Assembly: GCA_013399855.1 (NCBI GenBank)
Contig: VXAY01003830.1
Span: 1,614,734-1,678,733 of the forward strand
Source: Oxyruncus cristatus
Lineage: Eukaryota; Chordata; Aves; Passeriformes; Cotingidae
Direction of reading: 5' to 3'
DNA length: 64,000 bases
Below, in pieces: positions 13,318-25,092 of this stretch. Both the position numbers and the translations under genes were made by a program. The notes beneath the pieces were generated by a model, which saw nothing but the letters and a program-made list of their open reading frames with translations, had not been told where the DNA came from and searched no databases. How positions within the stretch are numbered: position 1 is the first letter of the stretch; every line of letters begins with the position of its first letter.

Positions 13318-16300
13318 GTAAGTAACAGGTAAATAAGATCTACTTCACTGCTGTGGGTAGTCTCTTACTAACGGAGGATAACAAACTCCCTCTTACTCCC
13401 AAAGTAAGCTCTTTTTGTCCAAGGTTTCTGTGTATAAATCCCAGCAAATACTCATGTGAGTTTTTAAGATACAGTCTGCAATTTTAGTGTCTACAACAAC
13501 TGTAGTCTGAGTCTACCTTTGAAACCTCAGGGGCCCATTCTGCTAAAATAACAGCACTTGAGTAATACAGAGGTGATGGCCCTGAAGCACCTGGACCAGA
13601 CAGCTTCCTTAAAACTCTGCTGAGCAAGAAAGTCCAGCAAGTACTATATAGCAAAATCTGCTGCAACATCTTACTGTCCTCTGCAGCCCATGTAGTCTGG
13701 ATTCATACATTTCGAGCAAACACAGCTTCTTCAACAGAGTCTATATCCACTTCCAGTAGGTTTCCTTAGCAGGTCCTCTGGCTAATGGTATATTCCTTTT
13801 AATTAACCTGACTTAACAGGTAGTTGCTAATGAGAAGCGAGGATCTCATGGTTCAGAGATTCAAAGTATGAGTTTGAGACTGAAGAGCCAATGACCTCAG
13901 AAATCCAGGGAAAAACTGGGAGAGCCACCTCTCTAATCCCCATCTGTGACTGCTTTCTTCAAAAAGCAGATGTACGGTTTCTCTTCTCTCTTTCAAATTT
14001 CTAGGAGATTTCAGAACATCCTTCTTCCATAGAAAATCCTTCTATTTCACAAGGAAAGGCTCTTGGGTGACTGAAGAGATACGATATGTGTGAAGACAAA
14101 AATCTGAGGAATAAATCTACTTTTCTTTTGCTTGGCTCTATTATAGTTTGTACTCGAAGTTTTTCCTAATGGCAGAATACAAAAAAGAATGTGTCTGCAA
14201 GAAGATACTTTTGTTTTCCTACATCTCAACTTTGTACATTTTTTGGTTTACATTGACATTTTCCCATTCAAGTTCATTTTTATTTCTTCATCTAGAAAGG
14301 CCATTACTAGATGGTGCCTGACACTTGATAGTTGTCTTTTTAACTCTTTTCCTTCCTCTGTGTTTTTCCTCGAGCCTAAAAATATCTAAATACTTTTCTC
14401 AAGAGTAATACAAGAATAAATACCTTGGGTTGTGACCAGATGCAAAGGCAGATCCACAGTCATATTCTGTTCAGTTACTAAAGTGCAAAGCAGAAATTTC
14501 AAGGTGCTTTTTGACATGTTTGAAAGAGGTCTGCTAGGAAACCTGTGAAGGAATGGGTTTGGAGCCTCTAAGTTACAAGATCTAGTATCAAAAGATCTAG
14601 TTTTGCCCGAAGTACAAGTTCAAGGAGAGAAAATATCAGTAGTGAGGATATTGATAAATCTATTGTATAAATGAAAGTAATGTATAGGAACAGATGTTAG
14701 AGTCCCCCTGAATCCAGAAAATGGGTAACAAGAAGGGTTACACTTGAAGGATTGGACTTTTTCAACCCTGTTGATTCTATGATTCGATTCTATGATTCTA
14801 AGAAGTGAGAAGCTAAAGCCTTGCATGAAGGGTGAGGCTTTTTTTGTTTTGGCTGTATCAGGCATCCAGTCCAGATGCTGGGAAGTGCTCCTGAGCCCTG
14901 CAGTCTAGGTGCGTTCATCCGGATCAATTGCAGCATGTAAAGGATTTGTGCTGTGGAGTATGTTGAGTGTTTAAAGGGCTGTCAGGATCCTGAACTAATG
15001 GGAAGTTGGGCAAGAACTAAAAAATACACCACTAATTCATAAAGTTTTCACAGTACAGGCTATGCACACATAAAAGCTTAATGTTTTCTCTTTAGAGCTG
15101 CCATTTCGAGCAGGCTGTCTGGTAAGTCAAAGAAACAAGTTTAAAACATGAGCATGGCTGGTCTCAGTTATATTCTGTGAATTTTTTTTAGGGAATGCAA
15201 ATGTCTCTCAAAATTGTGCACATGATTTTCTGTCCCGGAATTGATTGTCTATCTCTACTATCTCTAGAAAAATAATTTTATGGCCCGTGTTTTCAGGAAC
15301 AGAAGTAAACTGATTTGCACAGTGTGTGAATGAGGTATATGCAATGTAGGGAACAAAGGTCTGGTCAAATCCCAGATTCAAGGCAATCTGGTGAACTGGC
15401 TGGCACTCTGTTGTTTTGCCCATATTAGTATCTATGACTTAAAATCAGATGCATCCTCTTTTTAGGTGATTGCAGTTTTAAAGATACTACTTACTGACTG
15501 AGATTAAAGCCTTCAAAGAATTACATGGGGAACAGGTAGGTCTGCTTCTGCCAGAAAAGCATGTACACAGTAGGAATGAAAAAGTAGTGGAAATAAAAAG
15601 GCAGTCAGCTAGTTCACAGAGTCATAGAACATGCTGAGTTGGAAGGGACCCACAAGGTTCATCGAGTTCAACTCTTTGCCCTGCACGGGACCATCCCAAG
15701 AACTCCTGGGGCACCATGTGCCCCAGAGTATCATCTGAACGCTTCTGGAAATCTGTCAGGCTTGGTGCTCTGGGGAACTTCCCTGGGGAACCTGTTCCAG
15801 TGCCCAACCACCCTCTGGGTGAAGAACGTTTTTCTTATACCCAACCTAACCCCCCCCTGACACAGCTTCAGGTTATTCCCTCCGGTCCTGTCACTGGTCA
15901 CCACAGAGAAGAGATTAGTGCCTGCCCCTCCTCTTCCCCTCACAAGGACGTTGTAACTGCAATGAGGTTTCCCCTCAGTCTCCTCTTCTCCAGGCTGAAC
16001 AGACAAAGTGATCTCAGCTGCCACAATATTCAAGGTGAGACCACACCAGTGCAGAGCAGAGTGGGACAGTCCCCTCCCTCAACCGGCTGGCGATGCTTTG
16101 CCCGTTGTCCACCAGAACATTGTTGGCCCTCCTGGCTGCCAGGGCACTGCTGACTCATATTCAACTTGCTGTCAGCCAGGACCCCCAGGTCCCTTTCTGT
16201 GGCACTGCTTTCCAGCATCTCCTTCCCCAGTCTGTGTGTACATCCAGGGTTGTCCCATCGCAGATGCAAAATCCGGCACTTTCTCTTTTGAACTTCCTAT

Positions 16301-19300
16301 GGTCGGTGATTGCCCAGTCCTCTCATTTTTTGAGGTCTCTCTGCAGGGCCTCCCTGCCTTCCAGGGAGTCAGCAGCTCCTCCCAGTTTTGTGTCATCTGC
16401 AGACTTGCTGATCCTTCCAGCCTTGTGTCCAAGTAATTTATGATGTTGAAGAGCACAGGGCACAAGATGGAGCCCTGTGGAACCCCACTAGTGACAAGTC
16501 ACCAGTCTGATGTTACCCCTTTCACTATCACCCTCTGTGCTCGACCCATGAGCTAATTGCTCACCCATCACATGATGTTTTTATCCAGTTGTGTGCTGGA
16601 CATGTTGTCCAGAAGGATCCTGTGAGAGATCCAGTATCAAAGGCTTTACTAAAATCCAAAAAGATTACATCAACTGGCTTCCCTTGATCCACTAGCTGGG
16701 TTACCTTGTCATAAAAAAAAATCAGGTTGGCTAAGTAGAACTTTCCTCTCATGAAGCTGTGCTGGCTGTGAATAATCACTGTATTATCTTTCAGGTGTTT
16801 TTCAGTACTTCCCAGAATGATGTTCTTTTTGTGCAACAGCGCTTGCTGATTTAACCAGAATTTCTCCTCCCTTGACAAAAAAGTCACCTCTTTCCTCTCT
16901 CATATGAAAATTTTCAACAGAAATGATGAGTTTTTGTTGTTTTAATACTTATGCAAACTTCCTGATTTTTTTCAATATTCCCAAACCTTTAGGGCACAAA
17001 ACTTTTAGGGCATCTGTTATCGAAGGCATTTCAAGGAAAATCTTGTCCTTTGACTGTAAGGAAGAGGAGACTGGCAATCTCTGTGCTTTCAGGGGCCATA
17101 AATTAAGACTTGACAGACCGTGCATCCTAGCTGACCTCAGAGTTGGATCTATGCCCAGGGAGCGAGGTAGTCTGCAAAATATGTAGCATCCCCTCATGAA
17201 ATGCATTTTAAAGCTGAACTAATATTTTGAATTATCACCAGGCAGATGATCAAAACCATGAATTATCTAGCATAAGAAACTCCTTTTTACAGTTTGGGGG
17301 AATTTTTAACAGCTGGATTACACTGAGTACAATACCTGTGCTGATTTTCAAATTACTAAAATTAATCAATTAATTGAGATTTCTGCCACATTTTTGTTTC
17401 CATATTTAGACAGATGTGTCAAAGCAGAAGCAAAGTGGCTCTATTTTGCACTAAAGAAGGTAAGAGAAAAGTGCATATAAAATAGATGTTCTTTTAAAAT
17501 GTGTTAAATCACTTTGACAAATGCATATGTTTAGTGTGGCTTCATTCTGAAATTTTTATTAGACCTCTACAACATCCAGTTTTACACTGGGTTTATTTTT
17601 TCCTACTTTTCTCAGTTTCATCAGGTTTTCTTATATTTTGACTATTGAATCTGTGTATTGAGGTAGCCCAGTCCTGATACCACAAAATGAATTTTGTCAG
17701 CAGTCAGATACCAAAAATTAAGTTCATAACACTTCCTTCTGAAAATATCCTTTATCACCAGAGTGGTTAGCAGTCTATCTGCCTGGGAGTTGAAGCTGTG
17801 ATCTGTTTAGTTGTTAAGCACAGGGGGACAGAAGAACCAGAAGCAGAAAGTTACAGACTAAGTCTGTTGGCACAGCAGATTATGCAAGTGGTTTGAAAAT
17901 GCAGAAATTCACCTTTGAAATTCATCTGTGATATAACCATGTTCTACAGACAAGGAGAACTTTGCTGAAGAACACTTAAACTATGAATTAGCTTGACCCA
18001 GGCAAAAGTGATTTCAATGCATGATCTAACTTTGGGAAACTAATCAAAACATTTCTTACTTATCAAAAAAAAGGAAAAAGCTCATACGAGCCGGTCAAAG
18101 GTGTTTGCCTCTCACATGTTACTTAAAGTACACTTAAAATTCCTTGCCTCTGAAGTTAAGTGAACACATAAGGAATTGCAAGTTACGAAATCACAATTTC
18201 TCCAATTTATTTCTTCACCACTCAATTACCAGACACATGCAATGGCAGCATGTCCTCCCTTGGGATGCTGATTGCAGAAACTGGTGGTGTTCTTTTGTTC
18301 TCTAAATCACAATGAGTATAAACCGGATAAATAACAAGTCTGGCATCTTTTAAATCTGGAATATAAAGTGAAACAAAAGTGAAGAATTCTTTCAGAAAAG
18401 TAACTGTCAAGTGGGAATCTGGTATAATTTCCAGTGGAAGTGGCTTGTAAAGCGGAATAGACAGAGTATTGGAATGTCTTCTGATCTTCAAATATTTTCC
18501 CTTAGTAAATTCCACAGGCAAAGCAAGTTTGCTGCTGTGTAGCTGAGAAAACGGTGTGACATTAACCTCACACCTGGCTTAAGAAAAGCCTTATTACTGC
18601 TGAGCAGATTTTCCAGGAGTGGTTCTTATGGAAGGTAGGCCTAACATGTTGCTAGATGACAGGAAGACAAAGACATGAAACCAGAAAACCTCCCCAGGAG
18701 CAGCTCAGTAACTCCTGAGAGAAAAGAAGTCAGAATCTGAAACTTAGCTTGGTTAATATTTCAGACTCAGCCAGTCAATATCAGGAGAGCAAATCTTTCA
18801 ATACAAAGGAAGAATAAAAATGGCTCAGTATGTTTGATACTGTTGTGGAGTTGCTGATGACCTCGTTTACTGTATTGTACAGTAAATTAGTTTAATTTCA
18901 ATCAATTAAAATTACGGCGTAATTTCACGGCTCTGCTCAGACCATTCCGCGCCGTTCTCTTGCAGCAGGTCCTGTACGATTAACGCTGTCCCGTTCCTCC
19001 GCAGACTGCGGCCGCCGCCCCGCTGCTCGCATGAACAAGAGGATCCTCGGGGGCAGGACCAGCCGCCCAGGCCGGTGGCCATGGCAGTGCTCCCTGCAGA
19101 GTGAGCCCAGCGGACACATATGTGGCTGCGTTCTGATTGCAAAGAGATGGGTCTTGACAGTAGCACACTGCTTTGAAGGGTGAGAGAGCTCAGACGGTTG
19201 GTTTCACTGCTCATATGAACCCGCACATGTGAATTACCAAGTCCCTCCTCCACTACCAAACACACTGGGGGTAGGTGATGTTTAAAAGCAGGCCTCTGTG

Positions 19301-22300
19301 ATTGGCTGTTCTGCAAAGAATAAAAAGGAAAGTAAAAGGTACAAACCAGCATCAGCTTAGGTTTTCAGATGTTTTATTATTATATAATTTTCATTTATAG
19401 ATAAATGAAAACGACCTGACTTTCGGCAGGAAACAGGAAAACAGGAAGACCAAAATACTAATCCTGTAGCTATCCTACAGCTGCCATGGATTTTAAAAAT
19501 CATTCTGTGCATGACTGTACAAAAGCCCCTGGAAAAATGCTATGGCCATTGGTAAAAATAAAAACTGAGTGTTTGCTTACAGTGAAAATGACATACTGAA
19601 GTCACTGCCTTTTCTATTTATACAGTTCACCCTTTTATTAGGATCGTAATCATTAAGAAGTCAGTATTGACCACTACTTGGCACCTCCTGGTATCTGAGG
19701 CCCTGTGGCAGATAAACAGTCTGGCATGCAAGGGATGTTTACATGTCTTGGAATTGTCTTGATGTCAGCTTTTTGGTGCTAACCAATATTTCTTTTTGAT
19801 GAACCACAGATTTTGGGGGGAATTTAATTACCTTGTTTCTTTTTCTTGTACTAAAGTTTTTAAATTGAGTTTCTAAAGAAAATTTAAACAAGTGTTTTCT
19901 GCTGTAGTTAGCAAGTACTTTCATGGTATCCGGTTGCTTAATCCTGCTTTAAACTGGTTTTTGCTCATTGGAAATCATTTTAAACTACTCTAAACACCTT
20001 TCTTGGTGTTCAAGCCCACAGAAATCCTATGTTAAGCAAAATTCTCTTGACTGATATTTCTTTACAATGTTAGTCATTCCCTTTTTGTGTAATAATTTAA
20101 ATTTTGTGTTTTTATTTCTGAAACACTGAGTTCTTTGGTATTTATTGGGGTTTGTGACCTTTGTGTCCAAGCCAGAAGATGCCAGGTGTATCTCAAGATG
20201 TCTGTGAGTATCTTAAGGTGTGAGATACGAGATACCATATTAATGGAAATGCCAGAGGATATGACATTGGATAGACCTCAGTTCTGACTAACACATCATA
20301 TCAAGCCCTAAGGATGTTCAAGACCTGAAAAGTAATAACCAGAAACTTGAACATAGATAACCTTCCTTCTAAACAGTGTGCTAAACGTGTATAATACAAA
20401 CAAGAACATTGTATTTTATCAGGTTTTGGGTCCAGAAGGAATTTCTCTTCTTTCTCCATCTATTTTTAAATATCCTGCTGGAATATTTCCTAATCTTTGG
20501 AAGAGCACTTTCTGGTGATCTAAAATAAAGGATGGGACAGAGGTTGATCCTTCAGCAATATTGGACTGCTTCTGAATTTCCTGAATAAGAGATTTCTCCC
20601 ATTAGTGAAACATAGGAAAAGCAGCTGTCAAATTACAAAGTAAAAATTCTCCTAGTTTTGTCAGTTGCAGAAAGACTGCCGCTACATTTTGCAGTTGTTC
20701 ATTTACACCTTGTGTAGAGCTATATAGTTTCCATGGAGCTCAGAGTATTACTTGTAACAGGTTTCTTTCATATTTGTGTTCCAGAGACCTTCAAGCACTA
20801 ACATTCTGGTTTAATAGTTCATTGTGGAGTTATGAACTTTTTTCTCTTCTGGCTTTCTGAACAGATTTGAGGAGTCTGAAATCTTCAGATTCTTCATTTG
20901 TAACCAGACATTTGTAAGCTTAATGTATAAACAGTAAGATCATTCCTGAAGTCACAAAGCTTTCTTGATAAAAAGTATTTAAAAATTTCCCAAACCAACC
21001 AGATAAGACAACCATTTAAAGAGACTTCAAAGTGCTTTGGTGTCTTATACAAAATGCTCCATTTTGAGAAGTATTTTATGAAGTTAATATGAAGTTTGGA
21101 ATACAAAACATAAGGACCACATAACAATAATGCAGTATTAATACAAATAGTCATGGAAAGAGCTGCATTAAACATCATGGTCTTTGCTAGTTTTATTAGT
21201 ATAGTTCCCAGAGTTTTGTCAAGATTGTTTTGAAATGCATTACATTAAAGCATCCAAGACAGTAAGGTTTTTTCTTAATTGTAGGACAATACATTCTGGC
21301 TGTGACTGCTCATTGCTCTAGGCAATGCTTTTTTACAATGGTCATAAACACAAGAATATGGATATTCTTAGCACCTAATCTCTGTAACTTTATGGAAAAA
21401 CAAACTGATCATGATGGTAAAACAATCATTATAGTCTGAAATATAAAAATTTTCATCGAACTCTTAAGACAAAAATAGCCTTTATTTAGCAACCAAATAT
21501 CTTTGCAAATTACAGGAATTACAATCCTGTTGAGTATGTGAAAAAGCCAAAATTTTGCAGGCTTTGATTTACACTGCTTTGAATAAGCTTGAGTCTTGTC
21601 AAAAGTTCTTAGTTATATGGAGCTGTCTTTCAGCAGTTGTGAGAAATGCTGACTTTTTGGAGGGCTTTTCGAATCACAGACTAATTAGGAACCCACGAAG
21701 ACTAATTAGGAACCTGCAACTTATCCTGTGACCAGTTACAATCAAGAGAAGCCTTTCATAAAATCTATATATTTCACTTGTGTCTCAACAGACACTAGTT
21801 CAGTCTTCCCAACTTGTATCATATGTATCACTGCTTTGTGGCCTTGTACATTTACCAAAAGAGTCTTAAACAAATGTAAGAGTAAAAGTAACCTTTGATC
21901 TTAGGCATAGAAAGTATGCTTGGCACAGACTGAATGCCCAGTAAATAAGGGACTTTTCCCACGGCTGTCATAAAAGATTTAATTTACATAATAGCATTTC
22001 TTCTCTGAGACTCCTTAGGGATTTTAGCTAGACTTACTGCTGTCAGCAGCAGACTACTGAATAATATTCTCATCCCAGCGGAATCTGAATGTGCCCACCA
22101 GTGAGCATGTGAACAACTAATACTTGGGCAGGATCCAAGAGATGATTTTGAGAGCCTTTAATACAGAAACTAAGAGATGGTTACGTATCTTCTGACGGAG
22201 TGAGCTTTAATGCATTTGGTTACAGACAAGAAGGAAATGGAAAGCATTGTCTTATTGCTCAGATCTTAGCTGTAAGGAATGATGCCTAAATATTTTTTTC

Positions 22301-25092
22301 TTACAGCATTTGTATGTGCAGTGCTTTGCAAAGTGCAGCGTGCAAAAAGGGAGAAAAAATTCTTGGGTATTTTAGCTTAAAAGAAAGATCTTGATTAAAA
22401 TGTCACAATTTTTCTCTTTTTTTTTTTTTTTTTTTCCCCACAAAGGAGAGAAAATGCAGCTGTTTGGAAAGTAGTGTTTGGGATTAGCAATCTTGATCAT
22501 CCATCAGGCTTCATGCAGACCCGACTAGTGAAGAGCATCATCCTCCATCCACGCTACAACAGAGCAGTCGTAGACTACGATATCAGCATCGTGGAGCTCG
22601 ACACGGATATCAACGAGACAAGCTATGTAAGACCTGTCTGTTTGCCCAGCAAGGACCAGTTGGTTCAGCCAGACACCTACTGCTACATCACAGGCTGGGG
22701 ACACATGGGCAACAAAAGTAAGATGAGTATTTTTGGGACTCTAGGAAAAACATGTGAACCCTCTACTGCGTTAATCAAATAAGTATCTTGTTACTAACCT
22801 TCATCCTTTTATACTATTACTGGGTCTTAGTAATAGTAAGGGACTAGGGAACTGGAACTACTCTTGAAGGGATCAAGCTGTGACTAGAGCCTAGCTTTTC
22901 CAAAGCAGCAGCCTCAATTTATGTTTCATAATCCTTATTTAGACAAGTGGCTCGATTTTTAAAAATGTTGAGGATCTAGAAATTCCTATCAAGAAAGTCA
23001 CCTGAATTACTTATTTTACTGGTCTAAGTTGTATTCAGAACTGTATTGCAAAGGTATCACATCATCATTACAGGTGGAAATATTCTTAGCTCAGTGAAAG
23101 CCAAAGGCACTGAAAGCATTGGTACATAGGCTGAAGGAACCGGCTCTCAAATCAGCACACTGGGTCACACTTTGTACTTGTAACACAACTTATTCCATAA
23201 TCACAGCTGTTGGTTTTGTATCTCTGAACAGAACATTAGTGTGTTTTCTTGTTCTTCGGCTACTGCAATCCTTGTGTCCCATGACAAGAACTATTGTGTT
23301 ATGTAAATCTTTGCTCAGGCAAAATGATTCTGCATGAATCACATGCAAATTAGCCCAGGCCCAACCCTGTTAATGAACTAGCCATTGTGTTTCTCCCTTT
23401 GCTATTATTATAGTAATCACTAGGGATGGCTTTTCTGTACATGGGAGAAGGAAATTTTCCTTTCCATATTGCTTCAGTGGCCAGGTCAGACATGTGGTAA
23501 AAATTAAACTGCACACATGAGGAGCAGGCTTTTTACTAGCAGCTTTACCCATCTAAAAATATCTCTATGTAATGTCAGGAAAAAGAGCCCAACAGAATAC
23601 TTTCACAGCACTGGTAAATGGAAAAAAGGTTCCTTGTTCTTTATTGTGGTCAGTGTTGCTTTTAAAAGTTTTATGTTAGAAAGCATCAAAAAACATTTAA
23701 TACTGCATGCCCTAGATTGAACAACTTTGATTAGAATTTGAGCTCACTCAGCTGTCCAGTCTCCAAAGAAGTCCTTTATTGTCTCCCAAAAGTGATACAA
23801 TAATTTCAATAAGCTTCAAATTCTGATTCCCTGATATATTCTGTAAGTCAAATTTACCCAAACATAACTCAAAATGGCTGTGATTATACCAGGCTTTACC
23901 ATGAGAAACACCAAGAAAAAGGGAGATCCTGCCATGGAACAGTGAATCTAACTTCACCTTCCTCACATGACTGTTTTCCAGCCACTACTGCCCCTGTCTT
24001 AGAAGTCCCACACAATATCATGTCAAGGTGCGAATGTCCAATAAACAGCATCACACTAGTCCCCAAGTGCTTAATCCTTCTCCAGAATGCAACACATAAT
24101 GCTCCTGGCTCAGGAGCATGACAGTCACAAATCCTGCAATGCAGTAGTGCAAAAATCCACCGGCTTTCACCTTCGCTTTGTGCTAAAGGGAGATTCTTCA
24201 CCCCTTACATTTAATATACATAGAGCAATATTAATAATTCATCCCAATCAAAATGTTTGTCATATCTCAAACAGCCATCATAGCTAAGTATTTGTGTGTT
24301 TGCATATAGTTTAATGCTTAATTCTGCTTATCAGTGCCTTTCAAGCTTCAAGAAGGAGAGGTTCGCATAATTTCCTTAGAACAATGCCAGTCATACTTTG
24401 ACATGAAAATCATCACCAACAGGATGCTGTGTGCTGGCTATGAATCTGGTACCGTGGACTCTTGCATGGTAGGCTTCTCTCTCTGGATACAGTCAAAGTT
24501 GCTTTTAGAAATCAAAGTACTGTGATGTTTATTAGGTATAGCATACTTTATTATAGGAATGACAACCATCTATTTACATATTTTAAACCAACTTTTATTA
24601 TTATTACTATTATTGTTACTATTGATGTAAACAATTTCATGATAATGAAATGCTGCTTCAAGACTCTAGGGTTAATCTGTATTAGTTAACTTCTTAACTT
24701 TATGAGCCTTTCGCAGGTAATTTTTGGTACAAATGTAACAGGTAATAAATACTGGTAATGCTGCGTGCTGCTACATTGTTCAGCAGAGCAGATGGTTTTT
24801 ACAGTTGAATTATTTACTAAAGGCAAATGGCTGTAGGAACTGTGATGTATCTTTAACCATGACTGCTGGCCACGTGTATAAGAGACCGATTTTCCCTCTT
24901 CTGTTGCAGGGTGACAGTGGAGGACCACTTGTGTGCGAGCAACCTGCAGGGCGCTGGACTTTGTTTGGTTTAACATCTTGGGGCTCTGTCTGCTTTTCCA
25001 AGGTTTTGGGACCTGGAGTTTACAGTAATGTGTCACATTTCATTGAGTGGATTGAAAGACAAATATACATCCACACCTTTCTGCTAAATTAA
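13195..25092 (+). CDS. CORIN: CORIN, C-terminal six coding exons (atrial natriuretic peptide-converting enzyme), 5' partial
   Basis: Corin is a type II transmembrane serine protease of the cell surface that cleaves pro-ANP to active ANP. Six exons join in phase: 13195-13317, 17410-17459, 19005-19179, 22446-22717, 24335-24468 and 24910-25092. They encode the second half of the SRCR domain, the linker [13 protein letters not shown], the activation site R|ILGG and a full trypsin-fold domain. The catalytic triad is His in VLTVAHC, Asp in DYDISIVEL and Ser in GDSGGP. Asp in DSCMGDS sits six residues before the serine, as in Arg/Lys-specific proteases. The protein ends [10 protein letters not shown], very close to the human C-terminus as I remember it. 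The upstream exons (TM, frizzled, LDL-receptor repeats) are outside the window. The neighbouring convergent ATP10D matches the human 4p12 order. No break is seen in this part. Confidence 0.96.
14745..14803 (+). repeat. CR1 3' end stub with ATTCTATG repeats
   Basis: GATTGGACTTTTTCAACCCT followed by TTGATTCTATGATTCGATTC. The terminal octamer is repeated, typical of a sense CR1 end. Confidence 0.75.
15614..16880 (-). repeat. Long CR1 LINE copy with reverse-transcriptase remnants
   Basis: On the - strand, from high to low coordinates, it has RT-like [20 protein letters not shown] and [16 protein letters not shown], then [20 protein letters not shown], then the CR1 3' end at TCATAGAAC near 15,620. 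Frames are interrupted, so it is dead. Compared with the copy at 831-1480 it lacks about 108 bases near 16,020. The open frames at 15,639-16,887 all derive from it. Confidence 0.93.
17410..17459 (+). CDS. CORIN: CORIN microexon: end of SRCR domain
   Basis: A 50-base exon between TTTAG and GTAAGA. It reads [16 protein letters not shown], equivalent to human QSCESRSKISLLCTKQ. Both cysteines of this SRCR end are present. Phases fit both neighbours: GG|A makes Gly and G|AC makes Asp. It is too short to appear as an ORF. Confidence 0.9.
17460..19004 (+). other. CORIN intron
   Basis: 1.5 kb of unremarkable AT-rich sequence. The last 100 bases become CpG-rich toward the GC-rich protease exon. Confidence 0.85.
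19005..19179 (+). CDS. CORIN: CORIN exon: activation site and catalytic histidine
   Basis: Reads [13 protein letters not shown] then [18 protein letters not shown] and ends in [11 protein letters not shown]. It holds the zymogen cleavage site R|ILGG, the Cys that tethers the propeptide to the protease domain, and the catalytic His. It is the most GC-rich stretch of the locus, with a GCGGCCGC at its start, inside AT-rich introns. The acceptor is CCTCCGCAG and the donor GTGAGA. Confidence 0.97.
19180..22445 (+). other. CORIN intron
   Basis: 3.3 kb without recognised genes or elements. A short tandem duplication of AGACTAATTAGGAACC lies at 21678-21715. It ends in the poly-T tract. Confidence 0.85.
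22418..22440 (+). repeat. Poly-T tract at CORIN acceptor
   Basis: A run of about 20 T followed by CCCCACAAAG, directly before the catalytic-Asp exon. It acts as the polypyrimidine tract. The acceptor base before AG is A rather than C or T. Confidence 0.8.
22446..22717 (+). CDS. CORIN: CORIN exon: catalytic aspartate
   Basis: Reads [20 protein letters not shown], then [18 protein letters not shown] with the catalytic Asp, then YVRPVCLP and [12 protein letters not shown]. The acceptor is CAAAG, preceded by a long T run, and the donor is GTAAGA. Phase 1 on both sides agrees with the neighbouring exons. Confidence 0.97.
22718..24334 (+). other. CORIN intron
   Basis: 1.6 kb. No repeat or coding feature recognised. 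The 24469-24909 intron is likewise plain. Confidence 0.85.
24335..24468 (+). CDS. CORIN: CORIN exon: protease C-terminal barrel
   Basis: Reads [20 protein letters not shown], then [16 protein letters not shown]. It carries the primary-specificity Asp (DSCM) just before the GDSGGP exon. The acceptor is TTATCAG and the donor GTAGGC. It ends at a codon boundary. Confidence 0.97.
24910..25092 (+). CDS. CORIN: CORIN last coding exon: catalytic serine and stop
   Basis: Begins [16 protein letters not shown] with the catalytic serine, continues [20 protein letters not shown] and ends IYIHTFLLN followed by TAA at 25090-25092. The acceptor is CTGTTGCAG. The 3' UTR follows without a recognised splice site. 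Confidence 0.97.
   Translation, partial: GDSGGPLVCEQPAGRWTLFGLTSWGSVCFSKVLGPGVYSNVSHFIEWIERQIYIHTFLLN

Larger units (their letters stand above)
13318..17409 (+). other. CORIN intron between SRCR exons
   Basis: 4.1 kb, containing the CR1 stub at 14.75 kb and the long CR1 at 15.6-16.9 kb. Nothing else is recognised. Confidence 0.85.

Noticed and set aside
15095..15121. Short TTTAG...GGTAAGT interval resembling a microexon of CORIN.
   Set aside because: The true microexon with matching cysteines and phases is at 17410-17459. This one encodes no SRCR-like residues.
18912..19352. 146-codon - strand frame over the CORIN activation exon.
   Set aside because: Shadow of the GC-rich CORIN exon; no similarity, and the + strand reading is unambiguous.
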